This document shows positions 54,201-64,000 of a stretch of DNA of 64,000 nucleotides, piece after piece. The translations under genes were made by a program, and so were the position numbers. Source of the stretch: Strix aluco (taxonomy: Eukaryota; Chordata; Aves; Strigiformes; Strigidae); NCBI RefSeq assembly GCF_031877795.1, contig NC_133943.1, forward strand, positions 13,199,001 to 13,263,000, written 5' to 3'. How positions within the stretch are numbered: position 1 is the first letter of the stretch; each line of letters begins with the position of its first letter. Below the pieces are notes generated by a model. The model was not told the DNA's origin. It worked only from the letters and a program-made list of their open reading frames with translations, and did no database searches.

Positions 54201-57200
54201 GGGTTTACAAACATCACAAAGCCATGTTTTCCCCACGCAGCGGGCCTGGGCATGAGGACCCACTGGCTTTTTTTGTGATTCTTCAAGCTGCTGCCAGAGG
54301 TGGCTTGCTCCGAAAAAGTCCTGCCACAAACTTGGACTCACTCTCCCAGCTGCATTCAACACAGCCTGTGCTTACCTTCTGGGGCACATCAGAGTACCAC
54401 GGCCCACTGACTGCACTGCAAAACGTAACATGTTCTCCTGCTGCGGAACCAGCTCCTCAGTCTGTCCTTTCTTTTTCTTGCTCCTTTTTCTTCTGGTCCT
54501 GAGGATCCCAGGAGCCATGCAGCGTGGGATATGGGTGAGATGCTCTCATCCCTGCACCAGCAGGATGAGCCCAGCGCCAAGAGCATTTGAATGCTGGCGC
54601 AGAAATCACAAAACTTGGAATTTATTTCAGGTTGCTGAAGGAGGACTAGCTGTGCCAATGATGTTTAACAAAATGTCTGTTTGTCCTAGGTCAGTAGGTG
54701 CCAAAGGCAACCACCCGTTCCTGCCCATCTGCTCCCTGGCTGCGCAGCCTGGACCAGACGGCCAGCCAGGCTTTTAGGTCATCCAGTTGCCATTGGTTTT
54801 CTTGGAGGCTGAAGAAACCAGAGTCCTCCCAGAAGAAGAAGAAGGCCTCACCACATTATTTTTCTATGGTTTGCCCTGTGTCCTTCACATCCAGACCTTC
54901 TGGCTGCTGCCCTGGCAACTTTGTCCAGAAAATTGGGAGCCTTTTCCTCTTACACTCAGGTAGGAAGCGAAAAACATGTGTAACTGGGACCTGTGTTTAT
55001 CAATGTATAGAAAAGAAGTTGGTTGATGCCGAAATAGTTAGTGACATCTGCCCTGACCCTGAGACGTACAAATAAGATATCCACGAGGATCAAGAAATCT
55101 AACAGAAATGAAGCTCTGATGCTTGTTGGGCTTTTGGTGTGCAGGTAGGTGGTGGGCTGCCTGCCTGGCTAACCTGTCTTCTTGCCATTGACTAACCAGC
55201 ACCGCACCAGGGAAGGGCACATGCCGGAGTTGTTAGACCCTCTATCAAATTGGGGATATGCTTGTGGAAAAAAAAAAAAAAAAGGCAGCAAAGGTATTAC
55301 TTGTGCCCACACAGGTTGGAAATGACGGGTCCTGCTGAGCCCAGAGGAACTGTGCTGCTTTCGAGCAGCCAGGTATCCAACCTCCTGATTCTCAGTTTTA
55401 ATGCAGGTTAAGCCCAAGGGTGACAGGAGACAGGAGGAAAGCAGAAAGGAAAGGTTTTGGGGTAGAGCCATCAACGAATCCCTATAAAATATTTTTTCTA
55501 CTCTCTGCTATTAAAGTCTTTTTTTAAAAAAAAAAAAACACCCAAACTGATTCCTCTTCTCCAGGCTCAGATTTGATTTAAAGCACTGTTAGGCTCCTTA
55601 GATCTATTTTGGATTAGTCTGTTCAGACAAGCCTGCAGGCAGATCCCATTAGCACCTACTCTTTCCCCCACCTCGGTGAAGTCCCTTTGCGTGACCTGGA
55701 GGATGATGAACGGCTGGAAGTGTAAACTCAGAGACAACCAGTGACTGCAGGCAGGGACCAACTAATTCACCCACAGAGGCCATGTAGGTAAAAATATCAC
55801 AAATGGCCAGATAATGCCATGCTGTATGTACCCACTTGTGTCTTTTTCTAGAATATTTGCAACTTCTGTTTCCCTTACTTTTAGAAAATTCACTGATGCA
55901 TTACATGTCAGATAATTGTTAGGAAAGTTCTCTGTCTAAAATTTTTTTCTTCTGTGAAAGCTTTTAATAATTCAAATCCAACATAGAAAATCACCACAAG
56001 AGGCACTTTGTCTTCTCAGCTGTGCAGAGGAGGGCCTAGACCCTGCCTCTCTGATGCTGGTCTACTCGGGACTCCCCCTTACAAATTATTAGGCCTAATT
56101 TAGCTTTTATTATTTCTGCTTTTTCCTAATTTTAATTCATAGACAAAAGAGACTGGCTGGTTGACGTGAACCTCACCATCATGCCTGTTAGTTTTGCCTA
56201 AGCTCTTCCATATACAGAGAATTATCTGCTCCATCCAGGCAGCTCTGGCAACAGTAATTCAATGGGAAGTTACTGGATTTCAACACTACAGACCACCATG
56301 GTGCTCCATGCCTCGATCTTGAGGTGGACTGGTAGAGCAGGGGAGGTTATGAACTTACTGAAGAATAAGGAATTGTAGATACTAGGAGGTATTAAATAGT
56401 ATGGGCAAAATGTAACAGATTAATCTTTCTTCTTTGTTAATGTAAGTACCTGGAAAAACATGGAACTTATCTAAAATAATAAACATTGATACATGCATAC
56501 ATATATGTATATAAATCTTACAGGTATGCATGTACGTATTTCAAAGCAAGGATATTGGAAATGCACACCTTTGCTCCCCAGGGTTACAGTATTTCATGAT
56601 TACTCAGTTTAAGTCCTCCCACTACATAACTGCCAGGATGAAAATTATTTTTTGGTTCCTTTCCTCCTGTACAGTGTTATTTTTTTTATGTCAAATGTGA
56701 TGCTTTTGACACTCATAAAAAGTACTAATTTGTAAATTAATTTATTTATAGGCTTTTCTATACAGTTCAGCACCATCAAGTCTGATTGCCCTTCAAAAGT
56801 TGCTAGGTGACACTGTCATACCTCAGTCTGATGAGCAAATGAAAGCTCTTAATGTTGCAGTGACTTCAACGAAACATCCTGCTTTCATTTTGATAGAGGC
56901 TTTTTTTTTTTTTTTTTGGCAAATCGTTGTAGGTTTGTTACGAACTGCAAGCAGGCTCAAATTATACTTTTCACCAGTTATGATTTAGTTCATAACTAAA
57001 CTAGTTCATAAAGTCAATGCAAATCTTTCCGTGTTGTTTTCATGGAAATCAGAGCAAATTCATATATTTGCACGAGCACCAATATTCATAGACTGATCCA
57101 GAAAAAAACATTTTCACAACTTCTAACCTGAATTGCATTTATTGAAGATGTAGCTAATTCCTTGTTTTCCTGCCTGCACTGAAATGGAGTACAGCTGATC

Positions 57201-59423
57201 TGAACAGCCCATCATCTTTGGAACACTCCTTTGCATTCAGGAAGACTAGGTAAAAAAAAACCCACACGTACAAGTGGAGCCAAGGTCCTGCATACAAAAC
57301 AGAAACATATGTGTGTATGTATGTGCTTGTGAACCCAGGACAGAGGAGTCAATTCAGACAGTGTGGATCCTTGATCACAACAAGCGTATTTTTTTCTGGC
57401 TCCTTCCCAGTAGCTGGAATAGTAATAGCTAATATTAGAGCATTATGGCAGGGAAAAGGATGAAAAGAGCAAACACCTTTTTATTTTTTCACGTATTTGC
57501 CTTTTTTTTTTTTTTTCTTAAACATTTCCCTATTTCTTTCCTCCCTGTTTTGAAATAGTAATGACTACGTTCACAAGGTGTTTCCACTTGCATGGAATTG
57601 GTGAGAAATGAGTTTGTAACAATTTCCCTGCAGACAGGAACCTATGGAGCTGGGAAAGATCTCTCAGTGGGGCTCATCTGCTGCAAAATTGTGAGTCTGA
57701 AAAGTGGCTGTTGATGGGCTTTCAAGGCTTTGGCCTGTCTCTCTCTAGCAACATTTTTGTGATCCAAATTGACATTGATTCGAGATGTGTTCCTGTGCAG
57801 GGTAAACAATAGCTTAAAGCAGCTGCTAATTAGCTCAGCTCTGTTCTGTTCTTGCTTTTCATGTCTAGATACCTCCTTCAGAAATAAGAAGCAGAAGGAA
57901 AACATCCAAGCAGAAGAATCAGAAGGCGAAGCAAAATAGATGGGGCTTGCAAGTGAAAAATTAATGAGGAGAGACTTCATTTCACAAGGCTTATATAAAG
58001 CCGGGCTTCATCTGTACAAGGAACAGTGACCCAGAAAGAGAAATCTGTAAAAATTTAGAGCAAGGTGCAAAACTTGGTAGCCTCTTTCCCTCTGAGACAC
58101 ACCTACATTCACAAACAAGGATCCCTTGGTATGGCCACTGCGAGCTCATCTCTGAAGTTTTTCCCCTCGTTTTCCCTCTCCTCAGGCAGGTCCTGGCTCG
58201 GGAAGCAGCAGGACTCAGGGCTCACGGAGAAGGTCGTGGCTGAGCGTGAGTCTGGAGAAACTGTGCTGTGAGCTCAGCATGGCTTATCTCACATTTATTT
58301 GGGGATATCAAACTTCCTTCTGCAGCCTTTTTTTTTCCTATCCATTCATCAAATATATATATAAATAATAGCACTTAGCTTCTGGCCAAGAAGAAACCCT
58401 TTGTAACGCTGCTGCTGCCCATCCAGCTGCCTGATGAGAATTCCCTTTATGGAAAACTTGGTATTGTTCCCAGTGTAGGCGAGCAGGTAAAAATCTGTGT
58501 TTGCGAGTGCAGCAGAAGTCTGCAGAAAGTCATTCTTGCTGAGAAAAAATATATTTGAAATAGCACGTGGATAGTACTAAAAAGGATGGGGAATATTTCT
58601 CATTATTTTACAATTTAAACCCTTGATTAACGGGCATCTTCCTTCATAGTCGATCCCAGAAGAAAAAGATCTTCAGTACTCTGCATGGCAGGGCTGAGAT
58701 TCTCACCCCAAACTCTAAAACAGGACTCTTCACAGTTCCCCTGGAAGAGAGGAGCATCTGTAGAAGTGCCAAATCAGCATGCTAGTCTGAGTTACAGCCC
58801 TTGCTTATTTGCCTGTTGCCCTGAGTGGAAACTCAGGCGAATTATTTAAGATGAAAACTTTTGTCTTCTATATTAAGAACATCTCGGGTGATACTGAGCA
58901 ACTCACTCTCTGCTATTACCAGGTCTCCAGGTATTAACACAACACTTATCTCTCCTACTAATTTCTCCTGCCAATCTTTGCCTTAGAATTCCAATAAAGG
59001 AATCCAGGCATCATCTTCTATTCCCATAAGCTTTTTCTCCGAGAAGCATCATCCATTAGCAGTCAGTCTAATTTGATTGTTTCCAAACCAGAAAAGACAG
59101 CTGTCAGCCTGCTCCCAGAACAGATTCAAAGGCTATAATCAAGAAATCTTCTCCAAGAAGTTGTTCAAAGCTGGTGCTTATCACTCTTCAAAAGACTGTG
59201 AAGACTATAAACTAGTCAAATTACTCTAATAGACAGGTAAAATCTGAGTATTTAGTGTCTCAATATTGACTGGCAGGACTTAAAGGAATTTGAATGCCAT
59301 GGGTGTCAGCTGCCTGACTGGCAGGACATGAAGCAGTGATGGTAAATATTTGTATTTGCACAAGAGGCTAATTCCAGTTTGTTTTCCGAGATGTTAACTG
59401 TTGAAATTAATACAGTTTAAAAC
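48251..59423. other. Non-coding sequence, mixed composition
   Basis: A GC-rich patch lies at 48890-49100 and a minor CpG cluster at 53890-53975. A short (CT)n lies at 51476-51490. A or T runs occur at 55268-55283, 55519-55538, 56900-56918 and 57501-57516. Many open frames of 60-140 codons overlap on both strands; most lack ATG and none is splice-bounded convincingly. Confidence 0.45.
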
Positions 59424-60146
59424 TTGCACCTCGTGGATCTGTTCAGATTTTCCTTTGGAATAATTGCTGTTAGTTCTCATGAGGTAGCAAGGAACCACCA
59501 TACAATAGCAGGGATTTCTCCTTATGAATCTGATCTGGCTTCTTTCTACATTTGGCACCAACATTTCCTGCTCTCTTCCGACTCCCCCGCTTCTGCCAGC
59601 ATCCCAGCCACTGACAACTTAAAGGCTGCTTATCTCACAGCACTTGTGCCAGGTAGGGCAAAGGATTATTTCCATTTACAGACTGGGAGGGCAAACCCAG
59701 AGAGATGGCTTCCCACCTCCTGGAAGGTATTTAGCTCTGTCGACATCACTGAGTGGCACCTGCAACTGATGAACCCTGAAGCATCGTGTTTATTTTCCTA
59801 TGGGAGAGCTGCCCAGGGTCAGACCCCCTTGGGAGATGTCAGCTGGCAAGGCAGCCTCTCCCTGCTTGTTTTAGGGTATTTATGTATTTTGGTTTTATTT
59901 AAGAATGCCAGAGGGAGAGACTATTTAAGAATGGCAGAGGGAGAGACTATTAAACCATCTATTGCACAGTTAGGTCTAGAAAAATACACACTTCCTGAAG
60001 TCTGGTTTCTTTCTGTTTTAGTGGCACATTATCCATTTTGCTACTGGCACCTGCATCTTTCTGACCCTGGAACCTCTGTGCTGAGGGAAGAGCCTCCCAT
60101 CGGTCTGGCTCAGGAAAGCCTGGGTAGCCAGCAAGTGACTTCTTAA
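59424..60146 (+). other. Longest open frame, probably not a gene
   Basis: The frame is open for 240 codons but begins with TTG. The first internal ATG that I placed with certainty is at 59769, which leaves 125 codons. No family is recognised. A hydrophobic stretch (LSLLVLGYLCILVLF) lies near codon 150. It is followed by a 26-bp tandem duplication (59901-59926 and 59927-59952) whose two copies are read in different frames, as KNARGRDYL and then RMAEGETI. An out-of-phase duplication tolerated inside the frame argues against long-term coding. By a rough estimate, a frame this long is unusual but possible by chance in 64 kb. Confidence 0.25.
59901..59952. repeat. 26-bp tandem duplication
   Basis: Two adjacent 26-base copies starting AAGAATG(C/G)CAGAGGG differ at two positions, one internal and the final base. 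The length is not a multiple of three. Confidence 0.95.
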
Positions 60147-61451
60147 CCTCAAGATACTAATTAAAAAATGCCCTTGAGTCAGCTCCAAGTCAGGTAACAA
60201 ACCAAAAGGCACTGAAAGGCCTGGAGAGGCGTGGATGTTCAGTAAATAGCAAGACCTGTAAGACCTTACTATTGGTGACAGGCAGATAGCTTCAATACAC
60301 AGAGCTTAAGTCTTTACTGAAAGTTGTTTAAAACCACTTATGTACAGTTTCTTTTTCAGAAATACAGGCAAATTGTTCACTGTGCTCTTCCCAAATATCT
60401 GATTATTTGGCAGAGTTGAACTATTAGTGGCTTAACAAAGAAAGAACTATACACAAGCTAATAACAGTATTTTTACAATAAATTCTGTTTTGCCTTTTGT
60501 GAGCTCAATCTTTTCGATGCTGACAGACAATTGATTAGAGCTAGATAAACATTATTAAGCAGACAAAATATTTCTTGAATGTAAGCATTTAGGGGATTCT
60601 GAGTAATTTCCTATCCCTTATCAATCTTTAAAAGGATTTTCATTTATCATTGAACAGCATATCTAAATAAACTGCAACACAGAGGTTTACCTGTGAACCA
60701 TTAACTTTTGGCTATCTGCTTTTTATCCGTTTTCCTGCTTTTTTAGATGATTGTAACTTTTCAGTATGAGAATAAAACATTATTGTATGTAACAAATAGA
60801 GCATATCTAAGGACACACTTTCAACACAATAGTTTTCAAACTTCTGATGTTTGTGGTCATTATCATGAAGGTTAATGATGATAGGAATAATAGCAAGCAA
60901 TAGGTGCTGAAACTCTTACAATAAAAGAGCAACAAAGTGAATATGAAACTTGAATGTGCTGACATTTATATGAATCTATTATCCTCGTATTTGACTAACT
61001 CCACAAATTCCATTTTGCTTCAAGATTTCTGTATTTTTATACCAAAAGCATTGTATGGAAAGCTCTTTTTTTGAAAATGGACTAATCTCATATTAATTCT
61101 GCATCATAATAAAAATTTTGCCATAAGCCACATGACTGCTATGAAATGTTCCTATTTCAGTTGATTTAGAAAAAATGATCAGTTTTTATATACAGGGGGT
61201 AATACAGAAATACAGAAAATCTAGACTGTGGTAAAAGTGATGAAGCAAATTTAATTAGGGAAAAAGTGAAAATATCAAAACCTTTCCCGTTTCTTAGTAT
61301 ATGAAGGACAAATCTCTGCACCACTGACTGCACTAGAGGCTTTGTCATTGACCTCAGAGGGTGGTGGGCTCCTCCCTCCAGCACAGCACCCACCCTTTCA
61401 CAAGAGAATTCTACTGTCTCTAACCTGCCCTTCAAGTCTAGTGTGTGCTAG
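60147..61451. other. AT-rich non-coding sequence
   Basis: Low-GC sequence between the long open frame and the composite CR1. No gene, microsatellite or transposon end is visible. Confidence 0.55.
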
Positions 61452-62605
61452 TCGTAGAATCATAGAATGGGTTGTGCGCGAAGGGACCTTAAAGATCACC
61501 TAGTTCCACCCCTCTGCCGTGGGCAGGGACACCTTCCACTAGCCCAGGTTGCTCACAGCCCCGTCCAACCTGGCCTTGAACCCTGCCAGGGAGAAGGCAG
61601 CCACAGCTTCTCTGGGCAACCTGTGCCAGTGTCTCACCACCCTCACAGGGAAGAATTTCTTCTTTATACCTAATCTAAATCTACCCTCTTTCAGTTTAAA
61701 ACTGTTACCTCTCATCCTATCTCTACCACCCCTGATCAAGAGTCCCTCCCCAGCTTTCCTGTACCCCCTTTAAGTACTGGAAGGCTGCTATAAGGTCTCC
61801 CCAGAGCCTTCTCCAGGTTGAACAACCCCAACTCTCTCAGCCTGTCCTCATAAGGGAGGTGCTCCAGCCCCTGATCATCTTCATGGCCTCCTCTGGATCC
61901 ACTTGAGCAGGTCTGTGCCCTTATGTGAGGGGCCCCAGAGCTGGACACAGCACTGCAGGGGGGTCTCACAAGAGCAGAGTAGAGGGGGAGAATCCCCTCC
62001 CTCGACCTGCTGCCCACACTGCTCTTGATGCAGCCCAGGACATGGTTGGCTTTCTGGGCTGCGAACGCACATTGCAGCAGGGCTTGTGAACATGAGGCTG
62101 CTTCTATCTATCTGTAGAGGGCCTCATCCTCTCAGTCTTCCTGGTAGGGTGGCCTGTAGTAGATCCCCACTGTAACATCTCCTGTTCCTGCCTTCCCTTT
62201 AATCCTGACCCACAAGCTCTCAGTTGGCTCCTCATCCATCCCCAGGCAGAGCTCCAGGCACTCCAGCTGGTCTCTGACAGAGGGTGAGTCACAGAATCAC
62301 AGAATCATCTAGGTTGGAAAAGACCTTGAAGATCACCTAGTCCAACCATTAACCTAACATTGACAGTGGTCAATTTGGTTCCAGACGGTAAACCACAAAT
62401 TGCCTGTCCTTCCTAAAGAGCCTGTATCCTCCCATTCCAACACTCCAGTCGTAGGAGACATCCCACCACATCTCTGTGATGCCAATAAGATCGTAGCCCT
62501 GCAGATGTGCACACATCTCTAGCTTCTCGTGTTTATTCCCCATGCTACATGTGTTTGCATAGAGGCATTTAAGTTGGGCCCCGGTGAAGCTGATTTACTG
62601 GCTGG
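61452..62605 (-). mobile_element. Composite CR1 LINE, EN joined to C-terminal part
   Basis: The + strand begins with the CR1 terminal octamers. Read on the minus strand from the right, it encodes the start of the ORF2 endonuclease domain (LKCLYANTCSMGNKHEKLEM, then YDLIGITEMWWD with the conserved Glu, then DRQ). After an interruption this continues as RIKGKAGTGDVTVGIYYRPP. Near 62074/62075 it passes, still in frame, straight into the C-terminal segment [20 protein letters not shown]. The rest of the endonuclease and the whole reverse transcriptase core are missing. Two stop codons follow the YYRPP motif, so it is inactive. The right boundary is approximate. Confidence 0.9.
62289..62398 (-). 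mobile_element. Nested CR1-type 3' end
   Basis: Inside the endonuclease part, the + strand shows TCACAGAATCACAGAATCAT, then GGTTGGAAAAGACCTTGAAG and AGTCCAACCATTAACC. This is the terminus of a different CR1 subfamily from the host copy, whose tail reads GAAGGGACC. Endonuclease codons resume on each side (DRQ to the right, DQLECLELCLGMDEE to the left), so the fragment of about 110 bp was inserted after the host element. The exact right edge is uncertain by about 15 bases. Confidence 0.85.
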
Positions 62606-62610
62606 AATTC

Positions 62611-62638
62611 CTTTGTGCTGCTCTTCAGCAGCACAAAG
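62611..62638. repeat. Perfect 12-bp hairpin
   Basis: Arms CTTTGTGCTGCT and AGCAGCACAAAG flank a four-base loop CTTC. The 15 bases TGCTCTTCAGCAGCA, covering the loop and part of both arms (62619-62633), recur directly at 62648-62662. It lies at the right edge of the composite CR1. It could be a foldback made during insertion. It is too short for a typical microRNA precursor. Confidence 0.85.
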
Positions 62639-62662
62639 AGAATGATGTGCTCTTCAGCAGCA

Positions 62663-63009
62663 GAAATGAAATTGCTCTAATAAATTAGTGATTACTTATC
62701 CAAATATAAAAAGGTAACTCCTCTCAGCAGAAACCAAAAATGATGAAGCCCTCCAACAAAAAAAATCTGTATTTTCAAATGCTGTGATTAAAAATCCAGT
62801 TTCAGAAAGACATAATAAATATAAACCAGAAAGAGCTCTTAAAGATAGTCAACAGCTGATTTCCCTGTACAGCTTGTCTTTTAGTTTCTCTGGTTGCTAA
62901 GATACTAGCAGTATTACTTTTCACTACATCGTTGGGATTTGAAGGTTTATATTGTAAATCTCCTCTCCAAGTATTGCATCTGTACGTTTACCTGCACCTT
63001 TCCTTTCAG
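62663..63009. other. AT-rich intron-like sequence
   Basis: Unique AT-rich sequence between the composite CR1 and the candidate exon. Its right end forms a good polypyrimidine tract. Nothing else is visible. Confidence 0.5.
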
Positions 63010-63118
63010 AAAGAGCAGGTGGACAGTGTAAGTGAGATTCTCCACACGTATAAAGCCACAGACCTACAGTTACTCCAGCGGAGCACTCCTACCTTCCAAC
63101 CACTTACAATCTGGCCTG
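63010..63118 (+). CDS. Candidate internal exon, unknown protein
   Basis: This is the best-looking splice-bounded segment in the window. CCTGCACCTTTCCTTTCAG ends at 63009, and CCTG followed by GTAAATG marks a donor after 63118. The frame runs 36 codons plus one base (phase 0 in, phase 1 out), begins KEQVDSVSEILHTYKATDLQ and ends in FQPLTIWP. Composition is protein-like, with charged and polar residues and no low complexity, and two CpGs are retained. The frame stays open for about 78 bases before and some 20 after the segment, so the boundaries rest on the splice signals alone. I could not assign a family. A non-coding exon or chance match remains possible. Confidence 0.35.
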
Positions 63119-64000
63119 GTAAATGCAACTGCTTTATTTAGAAATTAACAGTTTTGGGGTTGTGTCATACTAGGTAATGTAGACTCTTCAATATATGTAG
63201 ATAACTTCACTGTCCTAAAAGATTCTAGATTTATTTTATATGAGGTTTCTGATTTTCAAAGTTAACTTTCAAATTCTATGCTCAAATACCTGATTGCCTC
63301 AATCAAAATAATTTTGATGTCTAAATGGTTTTGTATTTTAGTGCTCTACCATCAGTCTTAAACTATCATGAAGCCTCCAGGCTGGGGAAGTTGTCTTCAG
63401 GATTTTATAAATGATGATGTCCATTTCCAGGAGAACTGAAGATAGAATGATTTGAAAGAAACTCATTCTTTAAAGTTCATCACTCTCACTAAGTGTGATT
63501 AAACACTATATAATTTAACATTATTTGCTGATAGAAAATCAAAGCATTTGCCCCGAGCATGCTGACATTTACAGCAGTGGAGAACATTTGCACATTTTAT
63601 GCTTATAATAACAGATGAAGTATGAAATGGATTCTGATAATGCTTTGAACACCATGGAAGTTTTGTCATTTATCACAGCATATGAGCTTGCTCTGGATCT
63701 CTAACATTATTGTGATATATTTCTATACAGTAGAAGTAGAGTATAGCTTTATTTTGATGATGGATAGTGGATGAATCTTCAAAAGTCCAGTAAGCACGTT
63801 CTCTTCAAGCAAGCCCCACTGTAATGCCAATCTAATTTCTCGCAGGGATTTTTTTTTTTTCTTTTTTTGTTAATAAAGACTTGGGTAGACAAATAGCTGA
63901 TGTGGATCATCTGTAACTCCTTATGCGAAGAGATCAGATTCTCTCTTGAGATGCTCTACTGTCTTACATTTCTGTGAAACTATGATATATCACAAATAAC
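63119..64000. other. AT-rich intron-like sequence
   Basis: AT-rich sequence with a T-rich tract at about 63848-63867 and an AATAAA just after it. No gene or transposon end is visible up to the window edge. Confidence 0.5.

Noticed and set aside
54375-54425. Minus-strand 40-bp exon-like segment with good acceptor and GTAAGC donor
   Set aside because: Only 13 codons, no CpG signal and no supporting neighbours.
61539-62093. Minus-strand frames as host genes
   Set aside because: They are pieces of CR1 ORF2 C-terminal sequence, frameshifted relative to one another.
1-64000. CRISPR arrays, operons, tRNA or rRNA genes, retroviral LTR pairs
   Set aside because: No regularly spaced direct repeats, no Shine-Dalgarno-led gene strings, no GGTTCGA-type B box noticed, and no matching long terminal repeats seen. 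A proper tRNAscan or LTR search could still find degraded cases.

Overview
This window looks like bird nuclear DNA that is almost entirely non-coding. The clearest sign is four 3' ends of CR1 non-LTR retrotransposons, each opening on the + strand with the tandem 'tcatagaat'-type octamer and the 'gggaccttaaagatcacctagttcca' style tail typical of avian CR1. No mammalian-type SINEs are apparent. Background CpG is depleted, A/T tracts are common, and there are no bacterial-style gene arrays. I cannot name the species, the chromosome or any host gene.

Layout. From 1 to about 20,370 there is unique sequence with one CTGY tetranucleotide repeat (5943-5982). This part also holds three weak exon-like segments: 9257-9488 (+), 12850-12909 (-) and 15531-15605 (+). 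A short CR1 3' end lies at 20371-20502. Near the middle is the one real base-composition landmark: an isolated CpG island of roughly 330 bp (about 25600-25935). An A-tract lies just left of it, and a (GGGAAA)11 array and a run of 14 G lie just right of it. A further exon-like segment follows at 27903-28128. At 33624-34867 is a longer, broken CR1 copy with a 19-bp tandem duplication beside it. From about 35 kb to 59 kb there is unique sequence with GC-richer patches and scattered A/T tracts. At 59424-60146 is the longest open frame in the window, which I judge probably fortuitous. At 61452 to about 62605 is a composite CR1: its endonuclease-coding part is joined directly to its C-terminal part, and a second CR1-type 3' end is nested inside. 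The best-looking splice-bounded segment, 63010-63118 (+), lies near the right edge.

Interpretation. The window reads as a gene-poor interval or a very large intron. No set of genes here can be shown to work together. The exon candidates rest on splice-site consensus, open frame and, for one of them, retained CpGs. None was recognised as a known protein, and some must be chance. The TE calls and simple repeats are solid. The CpG island is solid as a composition feature, and its promoter role is inferred. I found no convincing undescribed biological system.
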